This document shows positions 1 through 7,598 of a stretch of 14,940 nucleotides of DNA, piece after piece. The DNA is from Simkania negevensis (GTDB lineage Bacteria; Chlamydiota; Chlamydiia; Chlamydiales; JAFITR01), in the NCBI GenBank assembly GCA_017116025.1, contig JAFITR010000021.1, forward strand, positions 1 to 14,940. Direction: 5' to 3'. The notes under the pieces were generated by a model, which ran no database searches, was not told the DNA's origin, and saw only the letters and a list, made by a program, of their open reading frames with translations. Within the stretch, counting starts at the first letter, position 1, and each line of letters opens with the position of its first letter. Made by a program: the position numbers and the translations under genes.

Positions 1-354
1 CTTGGTGATGAAGGTTTCGTAGCTTTTTTCGTCCATCATATCGTTGAACTCTTCTGCATCATCAAGCTTTATCTGAAGCAACCAGCCTGTACCATAGGGG
101 TTGGTATTGACAAGGTCAGGGCTATCAGCCAGATCGTTATTTACCTCGACAATCGTCCCAGAGGCAGGTGAATAGACATCAGCCGCTGCTTTCGTCGACT
201 CTAAGACAACAACTTCATCGCCCTTATCCACATGGCTTCCCACCTCAGGCAGTTCAACATAGACGATCTCTCCCAGCTCGCTTTGGGCATAGTCAGAGAT
301 CCCTATACGCCCTTCATCCTCATCAATCCACTCATGCGACTCTGTAAATTTCAT
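1..354 (-). CDS. gcvH: Glycine cleavage system H protein (3' end cut by window edge)
   Basis: This is the lipoyl carrier of the glycine cleavage system. It shuttles the aminomethyl group between the P, T and L proteins in the cytoplasm. The 118 codons visible on the minus strand are open throughout and read as a typical H protein. The N-terminus contains 'SHEWI'. The lipoylation motif 'ESTKAAADVY' places the lipoyl lysine at residue 55. It is followed by 'SPASGTIVEVN', and 'NPYGTGWLLQIKL' lies near the end. H proteins are usually about 120-130 residues, so only a few codons are missing beyond base 1. The ATG at 354 has a GAGG ribosome-binding site about 8 nt upstream. It follows gcvT by 34 bp in the same direction, so the two are probably cotranscribed. 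gcvP would be expected further left, outside the window. Confidence 0.95.
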   Translation of the reverse strand, partial: MKFTESHEWIDEDEGRIGISDYAQSELGEIVYVELPEVGSHVDKGDEVVVLESTKAAADVYSPASGTIVEVNNDLADSPDLVNTNPYGTGWLLQIKLDDAEEFNDMMDEKSYETFITK

Positions 355-388
355 TGTACTACCTCGGTTTGTTATGATCTAAATAGCT

Positions 389-1453
389 CTACACAAAAGG
401 GAGCGGCACAACAGTCGCTGCCTCGTTTTTTCCTCTGATTTCAATTTGCACACGGTCACCTTCTTCCAATGGATGGTCAACCATGATAATCGCAATAGAC
501 TTTTTCAAGGAAGGGGAGCGGGTGCCAGAAGTAACAAAACCGATCGCTTCTCCATCGACAAATAGAGGGTCTTGTTGGCGCGGAATACGTGGACTGTCGA
601 GGACAACACCGTATTGTCTGCGGCACGACACGCTCTCTTTAATGGCAGCCATTTTTTTTTTGCCTACGAAAGCATCTTTTTTTAATTTGACCGCCCATCT
701 AGCAACACTTTCTACCGCAGAGATTTCTTCCGTCAGCTCATTGCCATACAAGGCGAACCCTTTTTCCAGCCGCAAAGTATCACGAGCAGCAAGCCCTACA
801 GGAGCAATCAGCCCCCTCCCTTCCTCCATCAGCCGATCCCATATAGGCTCTGCAAGGCGATTAGGCAGGTAGAGTTCAAAACCTTTCTCTCCCGTATACC
901 CTGTAGCAGAGGCAATGAGATCCGCTCCCTCATACTCTATCGAACAAAATGTCATAAAAAGAAGGTTTGCGACAGTGGGGAGGATTTTCTCAACAACAGA
1001 TAAAGAGCGGGGCCCTTGAAGAGCGAGGATACTATGGGTTTCATATAGATTTTCGACAGTCACGTCGAACGACTTCGCATACAACTGCATATGAGCAAGG
1101 TCTTTTGCTCTATTAGAACCATTGACAACGACCAAAAAACTTGTTGCACTTTCGCGAAAAAGGAGCAGGTCATCAACAGCCATACCATCTTCGTCAGCCC
1201 AGACGGTATATACCGCCGTTCCATCGTCCTTTCCAACGATACGATTGGTCGAGAGGTAGTCGAGAAAAGGCTCTGCATCCTTGCCTTGCACACGCACCTG
1301 TCCCATATGCGACACATCAAAAAGGCCTACAGACTCGCGCACATGAAGATGTTCCGCGATCACCCCTCGGTACTCTATCGGCATCTCCCAACCGAAGAAA
1401 GGGCGCATTTTAGCAGCAAGAGCCAGATGCCTCTCGTACAATGGTGTCTTCAT
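389..1453 (-). CDS. gcvT: Glycine cleavage system T protein (aminomethyltransferase)
   Basis: This tetrahydrofolate-dependent aminomethyltransferase releases ammonia from the H-protein-bound aminomethyl group and forms 5,10-methylene-THF. The 354-residue protein has the usual family length (about 360) and its landmarks. 'LFDVSHMGQ' is at residues 44-52. 'GMAVDDLLLF' is at 90-99, and its Asp pair (94-95) contains the conserved catalytic acid. 'ATGYTGEKGFELYLP' is at 183-197 and 'AARDTLRLEKGFALYGNEL' at 222-240. A C-terminal beta-barrel segment contains 'GFVTSGTRSPSLKKSIA'. The ATG at 1453 lies 3 bp after the stop of the upstream chaperone-like gene, and its GGAG ribosome-binding site is inside that gene's last codons, so translation is probably coupled. 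gcvH follows 34 bp downstream. No key residue appears to be missing. Confidence 0.96.
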   Translation of the reverse strand: MKTPLYERHLALAAKMRPFFGWEMPIEYRGVIAEHLHVRESVGLFDVSHMGQVRVQGKDAEPFLDYLSTNRIVGKDDGTAVYTVWADEDGMAVDDLLLFRESATSFLVVVNGSNRAKDLAHMQLYAKSFDVTVENLYETHSILALQGPRSLSVVEKILPTVANLLFMTFCSIEYEGADLIASATGYTGEKGFELYLPNRLAEPIWDRLMEEGRGLIAPVGLAARDTLRLEKGFALYGNELTEEISAVESVARWAVKLKKDAFVGKKKMAAIKESVSCRRQYGVVLDSPRIPRQQDPLFVDGEAIGFVTSGTRSPSLKKSIAIIMVDHPLEEGDRVQIEIRGKNEAATVVPLPFV

Positions 1454-1456
1454 TCC

Positions 1457-3718
1457 CTACTCCACCACTTTCTTCAAGTGGTCAAAAGTAATCGCTCCTT
1501 TGCCTTTGATCTCATCAAGGAGCTGGACCATGAGAAAGCGTTGAGCATCATCGCCCAACACCTTGCGCACCTGTTCAACCTGCTCAATCATCTGACCATC
1601 ATCCAAACGCTCCCCCTGATCGACAAGATGAACAAAGGTAGGCGCACTCTCTTCTTCTCCATAAAGAAGGCCAGACCAACCGCCTACATCCATGGCAAAC
1701 AGCCCATCGCCATTGACAAGACCCTTCTCATTCCTACGCACATCTTGACGTACCTTCACAAACTTCCACTGCTGATCCAACGTAGGAAGCTCCTCCTCCT
1801 GTTTCAGCCATGCCTCCTCCTTGACACCATCCCCTCTCTTGATCGCTTCTAAAGCCTTCTTCACGTGAACATCGTAGCGGTGGATCGCATAGTAGTCGGT
1901 TTTAACTTTGCCTTCCTTACGTACAATCGTAGCATCAATCGCTACCTTCACCGCATCAACGTCGACTTTGCTCATATACTCCTTGCTGCCAACAAGCTTG
2001 GCTAATGTACCATCTTTTTTGGCCTCGGCAAACGTCAACACACGCTTATCCGGCACGCGTTCGACAACCTCTATACGGTAAAAGTTCTTGCCATCGCCAC
2101 TGTATTTCCACAATGTCTCCTGCTCCAACGTACGCTTCGTACCACTCTCAACCAAAGAGACACGATCCAACAGCTCCATCAACGCCTTGCGGTCTTCTAC
2201 TCCCTCAAAAGGATAGCGCCCTCCCCTGGTACGAATCCCTATCCACACCTCCTGTTCGATCGCATTGTCAAACGCCTCTTCAAGCCATGCAGGGTGCTCT
2301 TGAACGATCAATGAGCGGGCATAGGCATCAACACGTTCGCGTATGGGTATATCGAGCGTCTCAAGCCGCTTAAAGCGCACATTACGTCCAACCTCACTGC
2401 CCTTTTGCAGCTGTGGGAACTTCCCCGACAGCTTGATCCAGTTCTCTTCTGTAAGCTCCCAGTCCAACAGCTCTTTCAGACCGATACGCACTTGCAAAGC
2501 GGGCTTATTCGCCTTTCTGTAACGCAGCTTATAACGTTTTTCAACAAGCTCAGGAGCCAATTTCTCCACTTCGTCAGCTGAGCGGTATGAGGTAGGCATA
2601 GCGAGATGTGCACCGGCAGAAGGAGGTGTCACAGCGTGCAGGTATGCTTCGAGTTTTTTGAAATCTTCTTCATGATTCAACGAGATATCATCTGAGAGTT
2701 TATAGAGGTCTACAGTACGGAACTCTGACGCGTAGCGTCCATATTCTTGGAAGGGAAGAAGATCGAGAAACACCGTATCAGCCATTCCACCAAAGAGACT
2801 ACGGAACAACATCACACGTCGCCATACCCGTACAGCTTTTGCTTCGTCAAGGCCCAACCTACGCAGCTGATCGTAAAAAAAATGATGGGCAGAAGAGAAC
2901 CCCGTTTTATGCTCTCCTGACGCTTTATAGACGTGGTCGGCATGATAATAGAGGTCAGCAAGAGCTTCATCTCTACTCACATGGTAACCACGCTGTTCGG
3001 CAACAATACTCGCATTGTGGATAAATTGGGCAACAAGCTGCAAAAAGCTACGGCCAAACCACTCTTCCTGCGAATGATAGCCGAAGAGAGCAAAGTCGGT
3101 CTGAACAAGGCGTGGATCTTCGGGGATGCGTTTGTCTGATGCCATCTGGAAATATAAGATACGCCTAAGCACATCAGGAGGCATATCCTGTTGAGCCAAG
3201 AAAAGGTTTGTTCGCGCAGAAATACCTTCAGAAGAAAGAGGGTCTTCCTGCTCCCTCAACGCCTCATAATAGGTGATCATCTGTGGAGAATAGACCGACC
3301 AAACACCCCTAGTACTCAATCCAGGGACCTGTGGATGAGCGTAGGGAAGATACTGTTTTTCACGCGCCAAGCGAGTAGAAAACTCTTCTCTAACAACATC
3401 AGGGTAGGCTTCTATCAGCATCTGCGCCAGCCCCGTCCGCAAAAAATCCTTCCCTATCACCCCATCGTTCAACGCATTGCCACCAAAGACTGTACCCGTC
3501 AACATGATGTCATTGACGTCGCTCGAAACAAAAGCAAAAAGGGGATCAAAGTCACGCCTCTTGACCTCTGTACCGTCAACAGCAGTAAACGCCACCTGGT
3601 CCCCTAAGGAATCTTGAGTGACGGCAGCAAAGGTCCCGAAAAAAGAAAAAGAGATAACAATGACAACAAAAACGACGATAAAAAGAACTTTTTGATATCT
3701 TCTAAGAAGCTGTAGCAT
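1457..3718 (-). CDS. Membrane-anchored PpiD/SurA-like periplasmic chaperone
   Basis: This 753-residue protein starts with a short basic stretch (LLRRYQK) and one hydrophobic helix at about residues 10-31, followed by a large hydrophilic part. That is the layout of PpiD, a chaperone tethered to the inner membrane. Near 40-60, 'AVDGTEVKRRDFDPLF' resembles the 'v.g..i.r..f...' start of SurA/PpiD N-terminal domains. The helical stretch around 245-320 ('VSRDEALADLYYH...LRRLGLDEAKAVRVWRRVMLFRSL') fits the SurA_N fold. I could not find a parvulin (PPIase) signature, so it may be a chaperone without isomerase activity. A late segment, 'FYRIEVVERVPDKRVLTFAEA', resembles the region that follows parvulin domains in this family. 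The ATG at 3718 has a GAGG about 11 nt upstream. The gene is 3 bp from gcvT and in the same direction. The family assignment is inference from layout; the gene itself is certain. Confidence 0.85.
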   Translation of the reverse strand: MLQLLRRYQKVLFIVVFVVIVISFSFFGTFAAVTQDSLGDQVAFTAVDGTEVKRRDFDPLFAFVSSDVNDIMLTGTVFGGNALNDGVIGKDFLRTGLAQMLIEAYPDVVREEFSTRLAREKQYLPYAHPQVPGLSTRGVWSVYSPQMITYYEALREQEDPLSSEGISARTNLFLAQQDMPPDVLRRILYFQMASDKRIPEDPRLVQTDFALFGYHSQEEWFGRSFLQLVAQFIHNASIVAEQRGYHVSRDEALADLYYHADHVYKASGEHKTGFSSAHHFFYDQLRRLGLDEAKAVRVWRRVMLFRSLFGGMADTVFLDLLPFQEYGRYASEFRTVDLYKLSDDISLNHEEDFKKLEAYLHAVTPPSAGAHLAMPTSYRSADEVEKLAPELVEKRYKLRYRKANKPALQVRIGLKELLDWELTEENWIKLSGKFPQLQKGSEVGRNVRFKRLETLDIPIRERVDAYARSLIVQEHPAWLEEAFDNAIEQEVWIGIRTRGGRYPFEGVEDRKALMELLDRVSLVESGTKRTLEQETLWKYSGDGKNFYRIEVVERVPDKRVLTFAEAKKDGTLAKLVGSKEYMSKVDVDAVKVAIDATIVRKEGKVKTDYYAIHRYDVHVKKALEAIKRGDGVKEEAWLKQEEELPTLDQQWKFVKVRQDVRRNEKGLVNGDGLFAMDVGGWSGLLYGEEESAPTFVHLVDQGERLDDGQMIEQVEQVRKVLGDDAQRFLMVQLLDEIKGKGAITFDHLKKVVE

Positions 3719-3757
3719 GGGATAACAAACCTCTGGTCGGGATAAAAGTAAGACGAA

Positions 3758-3787
3758 ATCGTAGCAAATTCACTGTTTAATAGGCAA
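3758..3787 (-). promoter_or_regulatory. Possible promoter of the chaperone-gcvT-gcvH cluster
   Basis: On the minus strand, a TTGCCT hexamer (3787-3782) is followed after 18 bp by TACGAT (3763-3758). Each matches four of the six bases of the sigma-70-type consensus. Transcription would start near 3751, about 33 nt before the ATG at 3718. This is a weak match, proposed because the palindromic repeat just upstream separates this cluster from hemD. Confidence 0.25.
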
Positions 3788-3840
3788 CGGAGGGTTTAAT
3801 AGGCCGCGGAGATAAACGCGAAGGGCGCGAAGAAAGCGAA

Positions 3841-4084
3841 GAGGGTTTAAATAGCCACGAAAGGAACAAGATAGACAAGATCGTCAAGATCCACAGGATA
3901 GCTACTTATGAAGCAGGCGTCATATATTATTTTTTATATTTTATTTGTCACTACTCAGACACCTCGACGAAGGAGGGATCTCTGAGTAATTACAAATTTA
4001 GTTTTTTCTCTGCCTCATAAATAGCTATCCTGTGGATCTTGACGATCTTGTCTATCTTGTTCCTTTCGTGGCTCTTGAAACCTC
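3841..4084. repeat. Large palindromic repeat element, copy 1
   Basis: Two near-identical inverted arms lie at 3853-3916 and 4010-4073. Each is 64 bp, they differ at 2 positions, and 52 bp are perfect. They enclose a 93-bp AT-rich core. Similarity continues less perfectly outward to about 3841 and 4084. Each arm is built from four 9-bp units (GAACAAGAT, AGACAAGAT, CGTCAAGAT, CCACAGGAT; 3864-3899 in the left arm). The core holds a smaller inverted repeat, ACTCAGA (3953-3959) with TCTGAGT (3981-3987). The element resembles a MITE or intergenic palindrome and encodes no protein. It fills most of the hemD-chaperone gap. Its right arm runs into the hemD coding region and supplies the hemD stop codon. 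Transcribed, it would form a very long hairpin that could end or stabilise the hemD message. A related copy is at 7599-7768. Confidence 0.85.
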
Positions 4085-4708
4085 TATTAGACTTTTTGCT
4101 GTGACAGTTCCGATAGCGCGGTACTTTTCTTGGAAGGGCATGTTGGGGAAGAGTGAACGAAACGCATCGACTGTCGAAGGGCTTGTAAAGACAATTTCGT
4201 CATAGATAGCCAAGTCAGGAGGAGGCTCGTTCAGACGGGGCATTGTGGTATAAAAATGAAGAAACCGATGCAATGCACCTCTTCGCTCCAGATATTCCCT
4301 CAACACCTTTCTTGCCAACGAAGAATGAGGGCAAAAAAGGTAGGTTCTTTCTAACGGCTCTTCATTCAACAGCGCAACAACTCCTTCCTGTGTCGCCACT
4401 TCTGGCATTGCATCGACAGCGACACTATACCCGTGCAAACGTTCTGCTGTTGCACTCCCGATAGCAATGATCTGCTTGCCTTTCAGCAGATCAACAGCGA
4501 GATGATAAAAAGCGATCGCATCAACAAACGCTGTTACCGCTGTACGGCTGGTAAAAATCAGGTGCGTATAGAGCGGCAGATCGGCAATAGCAGAAGCAAT
4601 ATCGCCATCGGCAGGATCTCGCATCTTTATCTTAATGACGGGATAATGGGTAACCTCTCCCTCAAACCGCTCAGGATCGAGGCCCAAGTACAAGATCTTT
4701 TTTTGCAT
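4052..4708 (-). CDS. hemD: Uroporphyrinogen-III synthase, C-terminus replaced by repeat
   Basis: This enzyme cyclises hydroxymethylbilane to uroporphyrinogen III, the branch point to haem. The 218-residue protein shows the two-lobed HemD pattern: 'LIFTSRTAVTAF' and 'IIAIGSATAERL' in the first half, 'EIVFTSPSTVDAF' and 'YRAIGTVTAKSL' in the second. The ATG at 4708 overlaps the hemC stop codon in the pentamer TGATG, a classic coupling arrangement. A TTG one codon earlier is less likely. Most HemD proteins are about 240-260 residues and continue roughly 20-30 residues past the 'AIG.vTa.sL' motif. Here only 'IEVSRATKGTR' follows, and at least the last six codons plus TAG lie inside the inverted-repeat arm (4010-4073). 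The natural C-terminus was therefore probably lost and replaced by repeat sequence. The active-site cleft motifs remain, so the enzyme may still work. Confidence 0.88.
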   Translation of the reverse strand: MQKKILYLGLDPERFEGEVTHYPVIKIKMRDPADGDIASAIADLPLYTHLIFTSRTAVTAFVDAIAFYHLAVDLLKGKQIIAIGSATAERLHGYSVAVDAMPEVATQEGVVALLNEEPLERTYLFCPHSSLARKVLREYLERRGALHRFLHFYTTMPRLNEPPPDLAIYDEIVFTSPSTVDAFRSLFPNMPFQEKYRAIGTVTAKSLIEVSRATKGTR

Positions 4709-5379
4709 CAACGTACATCGATCTGTTGAAACAGCTCCTCCATCTCCCTATCGCCTTCTCTTGCCACGACAGCAAGCCTGCCCTGTCCTGAGGCCGTTTC
4801 TCCAGGCAGAGGAACGGTATTGAGCTCTTCACAAAGCCCCAGCCGAATCAGCGCCGCCATAGCGACAACAAGGGCATCGAACTTACCTGCATCGAGCTGT
4901 GCAATCCGCTCACCAACATTACCTCTGACATCGCAAAAACGGAGACGAGGATACGACTCGCGTACAACGTCTTCCCTTCTCTGCGACGACGTTGCTACAA
5001 CGATACGTTCATCGTTAAGCGCACTTTCTACAACTCCTTTAGACAAAACGAGAACATCCGACGAGTCGACACCACGCGTCAAAGCAACAAGCTGCAAACC
5101 TATCGCCAAAGGGTCTGGCAGATCTTTAGCTGAATGGATAGCAATCCGACAACGCCCATCAAACAAGCTCTTGTCAATCTCATGAGTAAAGAAGTCCGTT
5201 TTTTCCATCGTGCGCAACGAAGTCGTCCGGTCGCGGTCACCCACAGTCTCTATTGTCACAACATCAAACGCCACATGCTCGCTACACCTCTCCAACTCCT
5301 CACGCACCTCTTCTACCTGCACAAGCGACAAGGGAGAAGGGCGCGCAGCAACAGCAATTACATCACACAAGGGTTGCAT
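4708..5379 (-). CDS. hemC: Short porphobilinogen deaminase (hydroxymethylbilane synthase)
   Basis: This enzyme joins four porphobilinogens into hydroxymethylbilane in tetrapyrrole synthesis. Visible motifs are 'IHSAKDLP' at residues 81-88 (Asp86 is the expected catalytic Asp), 'ATSSQRR' at 129-135, 'DVRGNVGERI' at 150-159 and 'GQGRLAVV' at 198-205. The start is the ATG at 5379, which has a strong GAGGAGG ribosome-binding site 6 nt upstream. This gives 223 residues and a 17-bp overlap with radA; a more upstream in-frame ATG at 5418 would overlap radA further and lacks this site. Bacterial HemC is usually about 310 residues. This one stops right after the second domain, so domain 3, including the conserved Cys that carries the dipyrromethane primer, is absent. 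I recall chlamydial HemC proteins also being about 240 residues. The gene ends by overlapping the hemD start. Confidence 0.92.
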   Translation of the reverse strand: MQPLCDVIAVAARPSPLSLVQVEEVREELERCSEHVAFDVVTIETVGDRDRTTSLRTMEKTDFFTHEIDKSLFDGRCRIAIHSAKDLPDPLAIGLQLVALTRGVDSSDVLVLSKGVVESALNDERIVVATSSQRREDVVRESYPRLRFCDVRGNVGERIAQLDAGKFDALVVAMAALIRLGLCEELNTVPLPGETASGQGRLAVVAREGDREMEELFQQIDVR

Positions 5380-6733
5380 GAATCGCCTCCTCAACATTTT
5401 CAATACAATGCACTTCAATCTTGTTCAACAGCTCCGTAGACAACCCCTCGTGGTTTCTCTTAGGAATCAGACAGCTCTTAAAACCCATGCTCACAGCCTC
5501 TTTGATCCTCTTCTCTATACGGGGAATTCTACGTACCTCACCGCCAAGCCCTACCTCTCCCATAACGATCAGAGAAGGATCAAGGGCAATATTACAAAAA
5601 GAAGATGCTATCGATAAGAGAATCCCCAAATCGACAGCAGGCTCATTGATCTTGATACCTCCGACAGCGGAAGAAAAGACGTCACAACGGTGCAATGGAT
5701 ACCCCAACCTTTTCTCCAATACAGCAAGCAACAACGCTAGCCTATTCTGGTCAATGCCCGTGCTCCGCCTCGAAGGGGTAGCAAAAACGGTATCCGTCAC
5801 CAACGACTGCAGCTCGACAAGGATAGGACGCGTTCCCTCCAGTGTAGGGATGATCACAGACCCCGTCGTATGCTTGACACGCTCCTGCAGAAACAGCTCC
5901 GACGGATTTTCCACCTCGCGCAAACCTTCTGCTGCCATCTCAAAGATAGCGATCTCATCTGTTGCACCAAAGCGGTTTTTCACCACGCGCAACATACGGT
6001 AGTGGTTTTGTCGATCCCCTTCAAAATAGAGGACAGTATCGACAATATGCTCGAGCACACGTGGGCCCGCTATCTCCCCAGACTTCGTCACGTGACCGAT
6101 CAACAAAGTTGCTATCCCACGCCCTTTGGCGATATGTAAAAACTCCATCGCCACTTCACGCACCTGCGTCACCGATCCAGGGGCTGACGGCAACTCGTTC
6201 TTGTACAACATCTGAATCGAGTCAGCGATAATCACATCAGGAGAGAGCTGATCGATCTGCGCTTTGACAAGAGAAAACTGCGTCTCGTTCAACAGATAAA
6301 TTTTGTCGCTCTCCACTCCCAACCTCAACGCACGCATCGAAGTCTGCTCAACAGACTCCTCACAACAAATGTATAGAACAACAAGCCCCTGCCTAGCCAA
6401 CGCATCGGCAGCTTGCAAAAGAAGTGTCGACTTCCCTATACCAGGATCTCCTCCTATCAACGTCAGCGACCCTTTGACCAGCCCTTCTCCCAACAGCCTA
6501 TCAAGCTCAAAAATACCCGTCTTTAAACGCTTCTGCTGCCCCATCTTCACACCTGTAAGCTGCACAGGACCAGCGCCACTCTTCTGCGACTCAAAGCGTT
6601 TGGCAGAAGAGACGACCTCTACCTCTTCAGCAAGGCTGTTCCATTCCTGACAAGCAGGACACTGCCCTCCCCACCTCGTCTGCTTATGCCCACACTCAAT
6701 GCAACACCATATTCTCTTTTGCTTAACAACCAT
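5363..6733 (-). CDS. radA: DNA repair protein RadA (Sms)
   Basis: RadA is a RecA-like ATPase and branch-migration helicase that processes recombination intermediates. The 456-residue protein has the full family layout. An N-terminal four-Cys zinc finger comprises Cys11, Cys14, Cys25 and Cys28 ('CIECG...QCPAC'). The Walker A motif 'GGDPGIGKST' is at 94-103. 'VIIADSIQ' around 167-174 is the Walker B region, and the RadA-specific 'KNRFG' is at 252-256. A C-terminal Lon-protease-like domain contains 'PAVDLGILLSI' at 365-375 and 'GEVGLGGEVRRI' at 392-403. The ATG at 6733 is preferred over a GTG two codons upstream because AAGGAAGG lies 5 nt before it. The gene overlaps the end of rnc by 11 bp and the start of hemC by 17 bp, so rnc-radA-hemC-hemD is one tightly packed operon. 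Confidence 0.97.
   Translation of the reverse strand: MVVKQKRIWCCIECGHKQTRWGGQCPACQEWNSLAEEVEVVSSAKRFESQKSGAGPVQLTGVKMGQQKRLKTGIFELDRLLGEGLVKGSLTLIGGDPGIGKSTLLLQAADALARQGLVVLYICCEESVEQTSMRALRLGVESDKIYLLNETQFSLVKAQIDQLSPDVIIADSIQMLYKNELPSAPGSVTQVREVAMEFLHIAKGRGIATLLIGHVTKSGEIAGPRVLEHIVDTVLYFEGDRQNHYRMLRVVKNRFGATDEIAIFEMAAEGLREVENPSELFLQERVKHTTGSVIIPTLEGTRPILVELQSLVTDTVFATPSRRSTGIDQNRLALLLAVLEKRLGYPLHRCDVFSSAVGGIKINEPAVDLGILLSIASSFCNIALDPSLIVMGEVGLGGEVRRIPRIEKRIKEAVSMGFKSCLIPKRNHEGLSTELLNKIEVHCIENVEEAIHATLV
5386..5392 (-). promoter_or_regulatory. Shine-Dalgarno site of hemC
   Basis: GAGGAGG on the minus strand sits 6 nt before the ATG at 5379. It is the reason for preferring that start over the in-frame ATG at 5418, which lies deeper inside radA. 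Confidence 0.8.
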
Positions 6734-7454
6734 TTTCACCTTCCTTCACCACACCTTCACTCACAAGCGCTTGAAAAGCAGCCGACTGCTGCGCCTCTTT
6801 CTTCGACGTCCCCATACCACGGCCCAATTCCCTCCCGTCAAGCGAGACAGAAATGCAAAATTCTTTGCAATGATCAGGCCCCTCTTCCGACAATACTATA
6901 TAGCATGGCGTCTTGCGAAACTTTCCTTGTGTATAATTCTGCAACAACGACTTCCAATTGCCAATAGGAGTATCCAGAATCTCCTCTATCTCCTTCTGGA
7001 AATTACCAAAAAGAAACTTTCTTGATGCCTCCAAACCACCATCGAGATAAATAGCCCCCATTAATGCTTCAAAAAGATCGGACAGAATCGACTCCCTGCC
7101 ACGAGCACCATTCAACTGCTCACCCCTGCCAAGAAGAAGGTAGACCTCTACTCCCAACTTCTCCACATACTTCATGCACGCCGACGCATCCACCAACGCA
7201 GAACGCTTCAACGATAACTCGCCCTCAGGATACTCCGGATACTGCAGATAAAGATGTTCCGCAATCAACACCCCCAACACAGAATCACCAAAAAACTCCA
7301 AACGCTCATTGTGCCTATCAATAAAGCCGTGATGCTCATTGACAAAAGAACGGTGAGTAAAAGCCAAAGCTAACAGCCCCCTCTCCTTAAATGCGTAGCC
7401 TACCTTCGACTCCACCTCACCCAAACGATCTAATAACTTTTGATATTCGCTCAT
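6723..7454 (-). CDS. rnc: Ribonuclease III
   Basis: This double-strand-specific endoribonuclease acts in rRNA processing and mRNA turnover. The 243-residue protein has the family signature 'NERLEFFGDSVL' at 49-60, which gives the metal ligands Glu53 and Asp57. 'SDLFEALMGAIYLDGG' at 125-140 gives Asp126 and Glu129. A C-terminal double-stranded RNA-binding domain spans about 165-235 and ends in 'GTSKKEAQQSAAFQAL'. The first ATG is at 7454. An in-frame TTG three codons upstream (7463) is possible but less likely, and neither has a strong ribosome-binding site. It is the first gene of the rnc-radA-hemC-hemD run, an order I recall from C. trachomatis. A 13-bp-stem hairpin (7501-7537) lies 47 bp upstream of its start. 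Confidence 0.97.
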   Translation of the reverse strand: MSEYQKLLDRLGEVESKVGYAFKERGLLALAFTHRSFVNEHHGFIDRHNERLEFFGDSVLGVLIAEHLYLQYPEYPEGELSLKRSALVDASACMKYVEKLGVEVYLLLGRGEQLNGARGRESILSDLFEALMGAIYLDGGLEASRKFLFGNFQKEIEEILDTPIGNWKSLLQNYTQGKFRKTPCYIVLSEEGPDHCKEFCISVSLDGRELGRGMGTSKKEAQQSAAFQALVSEGVVKEGENGC

Positions 7455-7500
7455 CTCACTCAATAACTAAAATTTTCTGCATTTTGAACAAACCCATTGT

Positions 7501-7545
7501 GTAATTGGTCACGCCCCCATACCCCGTGACCAATTACCCATTTTC
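7501..7545. repeat. Hairpin direct repeat, copy A
   Basis: A perfect 13-bp inverted repeat, GTAATTGGTCACG (7501-7513) and CGTGACCAATTAC (7525-7537), encloses an 11-nt C-rich loop and is followed by CCCATTTT. Bases 7504-7545 recur with few changes, in the same orientation, at 7774-7816, so the pair brackets the second palindromic element. It lies in the rnc 5' region and could be a protein-binding site or part of the mobile unit. No clear terminator T-run follows on the rnc strand. Confidence 0.75.
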
Positions 7546-7598
7546 TTCCATGCCTTCCCTATAAATAGTGAATCACTACCTATAAGCAACGGAGAAGA

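Noticed and set aside
1091..1852. 253-residue open frame on the plus strand
   Set aside because: It lies antisense across gcvT and the end of the chaperone gene, whose minus-strand translations are clear family matches. Its own translation is biased and lacks any motif.
5421..6002. 193-residue open frame on the plus strand
   Set aside because: Antisense shadow of radA; no ribosome-binding site or recognisable domain.
7501..7545. Hairpin as an intrinsic terminator
   Set aside because: There is no upstream gene on the plus strand to terminate, and on the minus strand it sits ahead of rnc without a following T-run, so a terminator call is not supported.
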